A DNA stretch of 41,978 bases, taken from the NCBI GenBank assembly GCA_947383875.1, contig CANDEX010000005.1, positions 1 through 41,978 of the forward strand, in the 5' to 3' direction. The notes below the pieces were generated by a model that saw only the letters and a list, made by a program, of their open reading frames with translations, was not told where the DNA came from and searched no databases. Positions 41,904 to 41,978 of this stretch are shown one piece after another. The DNA comes from an uncultured Azospirillum sp. GTDB lineage: Bacteria > Pseudomonadota > Alphaproteobacteria > RF32 > CAG-239. How positions within the stretch are numbered: position 1 is the stretch's first letter; each line of letters opens with the position of its first letter. The translations under genes and the position numbers were made by a program.

Positions 41904-41936
41904 AAAACCGTCCGGCGGATAAAACCGGACGGTTTT
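41904..41936 (+). terminator. Terminator after recR
   Basis: AAAACCGTCCGG pairs perfectly with CCGGACGGTTTT around a nine-base loop. It ends the dnaX-ybaB-recR operon and, having A before and T after, may also serve a gene coming from the right. Confidence 0.85.
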
Positions 41937-41978
41937 CAGATTGCGGTAAGTTGTGCCTTATTTTGAACGTTCAGTTAT

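Noticed and set aside
41958..41978. Possible end of a minus-strand gene (ITERSK then stop) at the window edge
   Set aside because: Only six codons are visible, too few to support a gene.
1..41978. CRISPR arrays, insertion sequences, rRNA or tRNA genes
   Set aside because: I saw no regularly spaced repeats, transposase genes, rRNA sequence or tRNA-like T-loops on either strand.

Overview
The window looks like the replication-origin region of a low-GC alphaproteobacterium. The main support is the order oriC - rho - mnmE - mnmG - rsmG - parA - parB, with two perfect parS sites inside mnmG and rsmG. Other alphaproteobacterial traits are a Mic60-like gene divergent from tsaD, a short HPr kinase domain protein, xerD divergent from aroK, an rsmI-yraN block divergent from an LppC-type lipoprotein, and CtrA-type TTAA-N7-TTAA sites in the origin. 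I cannot name the species. A host-associated or fermentative lineage is my inference, because several biosynthetic genes usually found in these clusters are absent here.

Layout. 1-366: decayed XRE regulator and the lptF promoter. 367-5685: envelope operon lptF-lptD-surA-rsmA. 5770-7274: two unrecognised proteins. 7308-8356 (minus): xerD preceded by a 47-residue membrane peptide. 8450-8998: aroK. 9127-12160: an AT-rich island with an XRE regulator, a strong promoter carrying three AATGTGTT repeats, a two-domain glycosyltransferase and a structured noncoding tail. 12161-14593 (minus): an ADP-dependent sugar kinase and a Mic60-like protein. 14686-16397: tsaD and nth. 16394-18166 (minus): sixA-like gene, dnaQ, coaE. 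18167-18600: probable oriC with DnaA boxes and four TTAA half-sites at exact 11-bp spacing. 18691-29652: rho, a membrane protein and a HAD hydrolase (both minus), mnmE, a small unknown, mnmG, three tandem HD-domain paralogues, rsmG, parA, parB. 30015-35671: membrane-anchored nuclease-like protein, tsaE, hprK, mlaE, mlaF, radA, cvpA. 35668-37501 (minus): PEBP-family protein, yraN, rsmI. 37575-41899: LppC-like lipoprotein, SRP RNA (ffs), dnaX, ybaB, recR.

How the parts fit. The centre holds the machinery for starting replication (oriC with DnaA and CtrA-type sites) and segregating the new origins (ParA, ParB, parS). The same 6-kb stretch carries a strongly clustered, single-orientation DNA motif, ACAC(C/T)GTATTTAAA. 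It is read in different coding frames and also lies between genes, so it looks selected at the DNA level. This is the most unusual feature I see. The flanks hold envelope assembly (LptF, LptD, SurA, Mla, LppC), tRNA modification (TsaD, TsaE, MnmE, MnmG) and replication or repair genes (DnaX, DnaQ, RecR, RadA, Nth, XerD).

All calls come from reading the sequence and supplied translations by eye; no database search was run.
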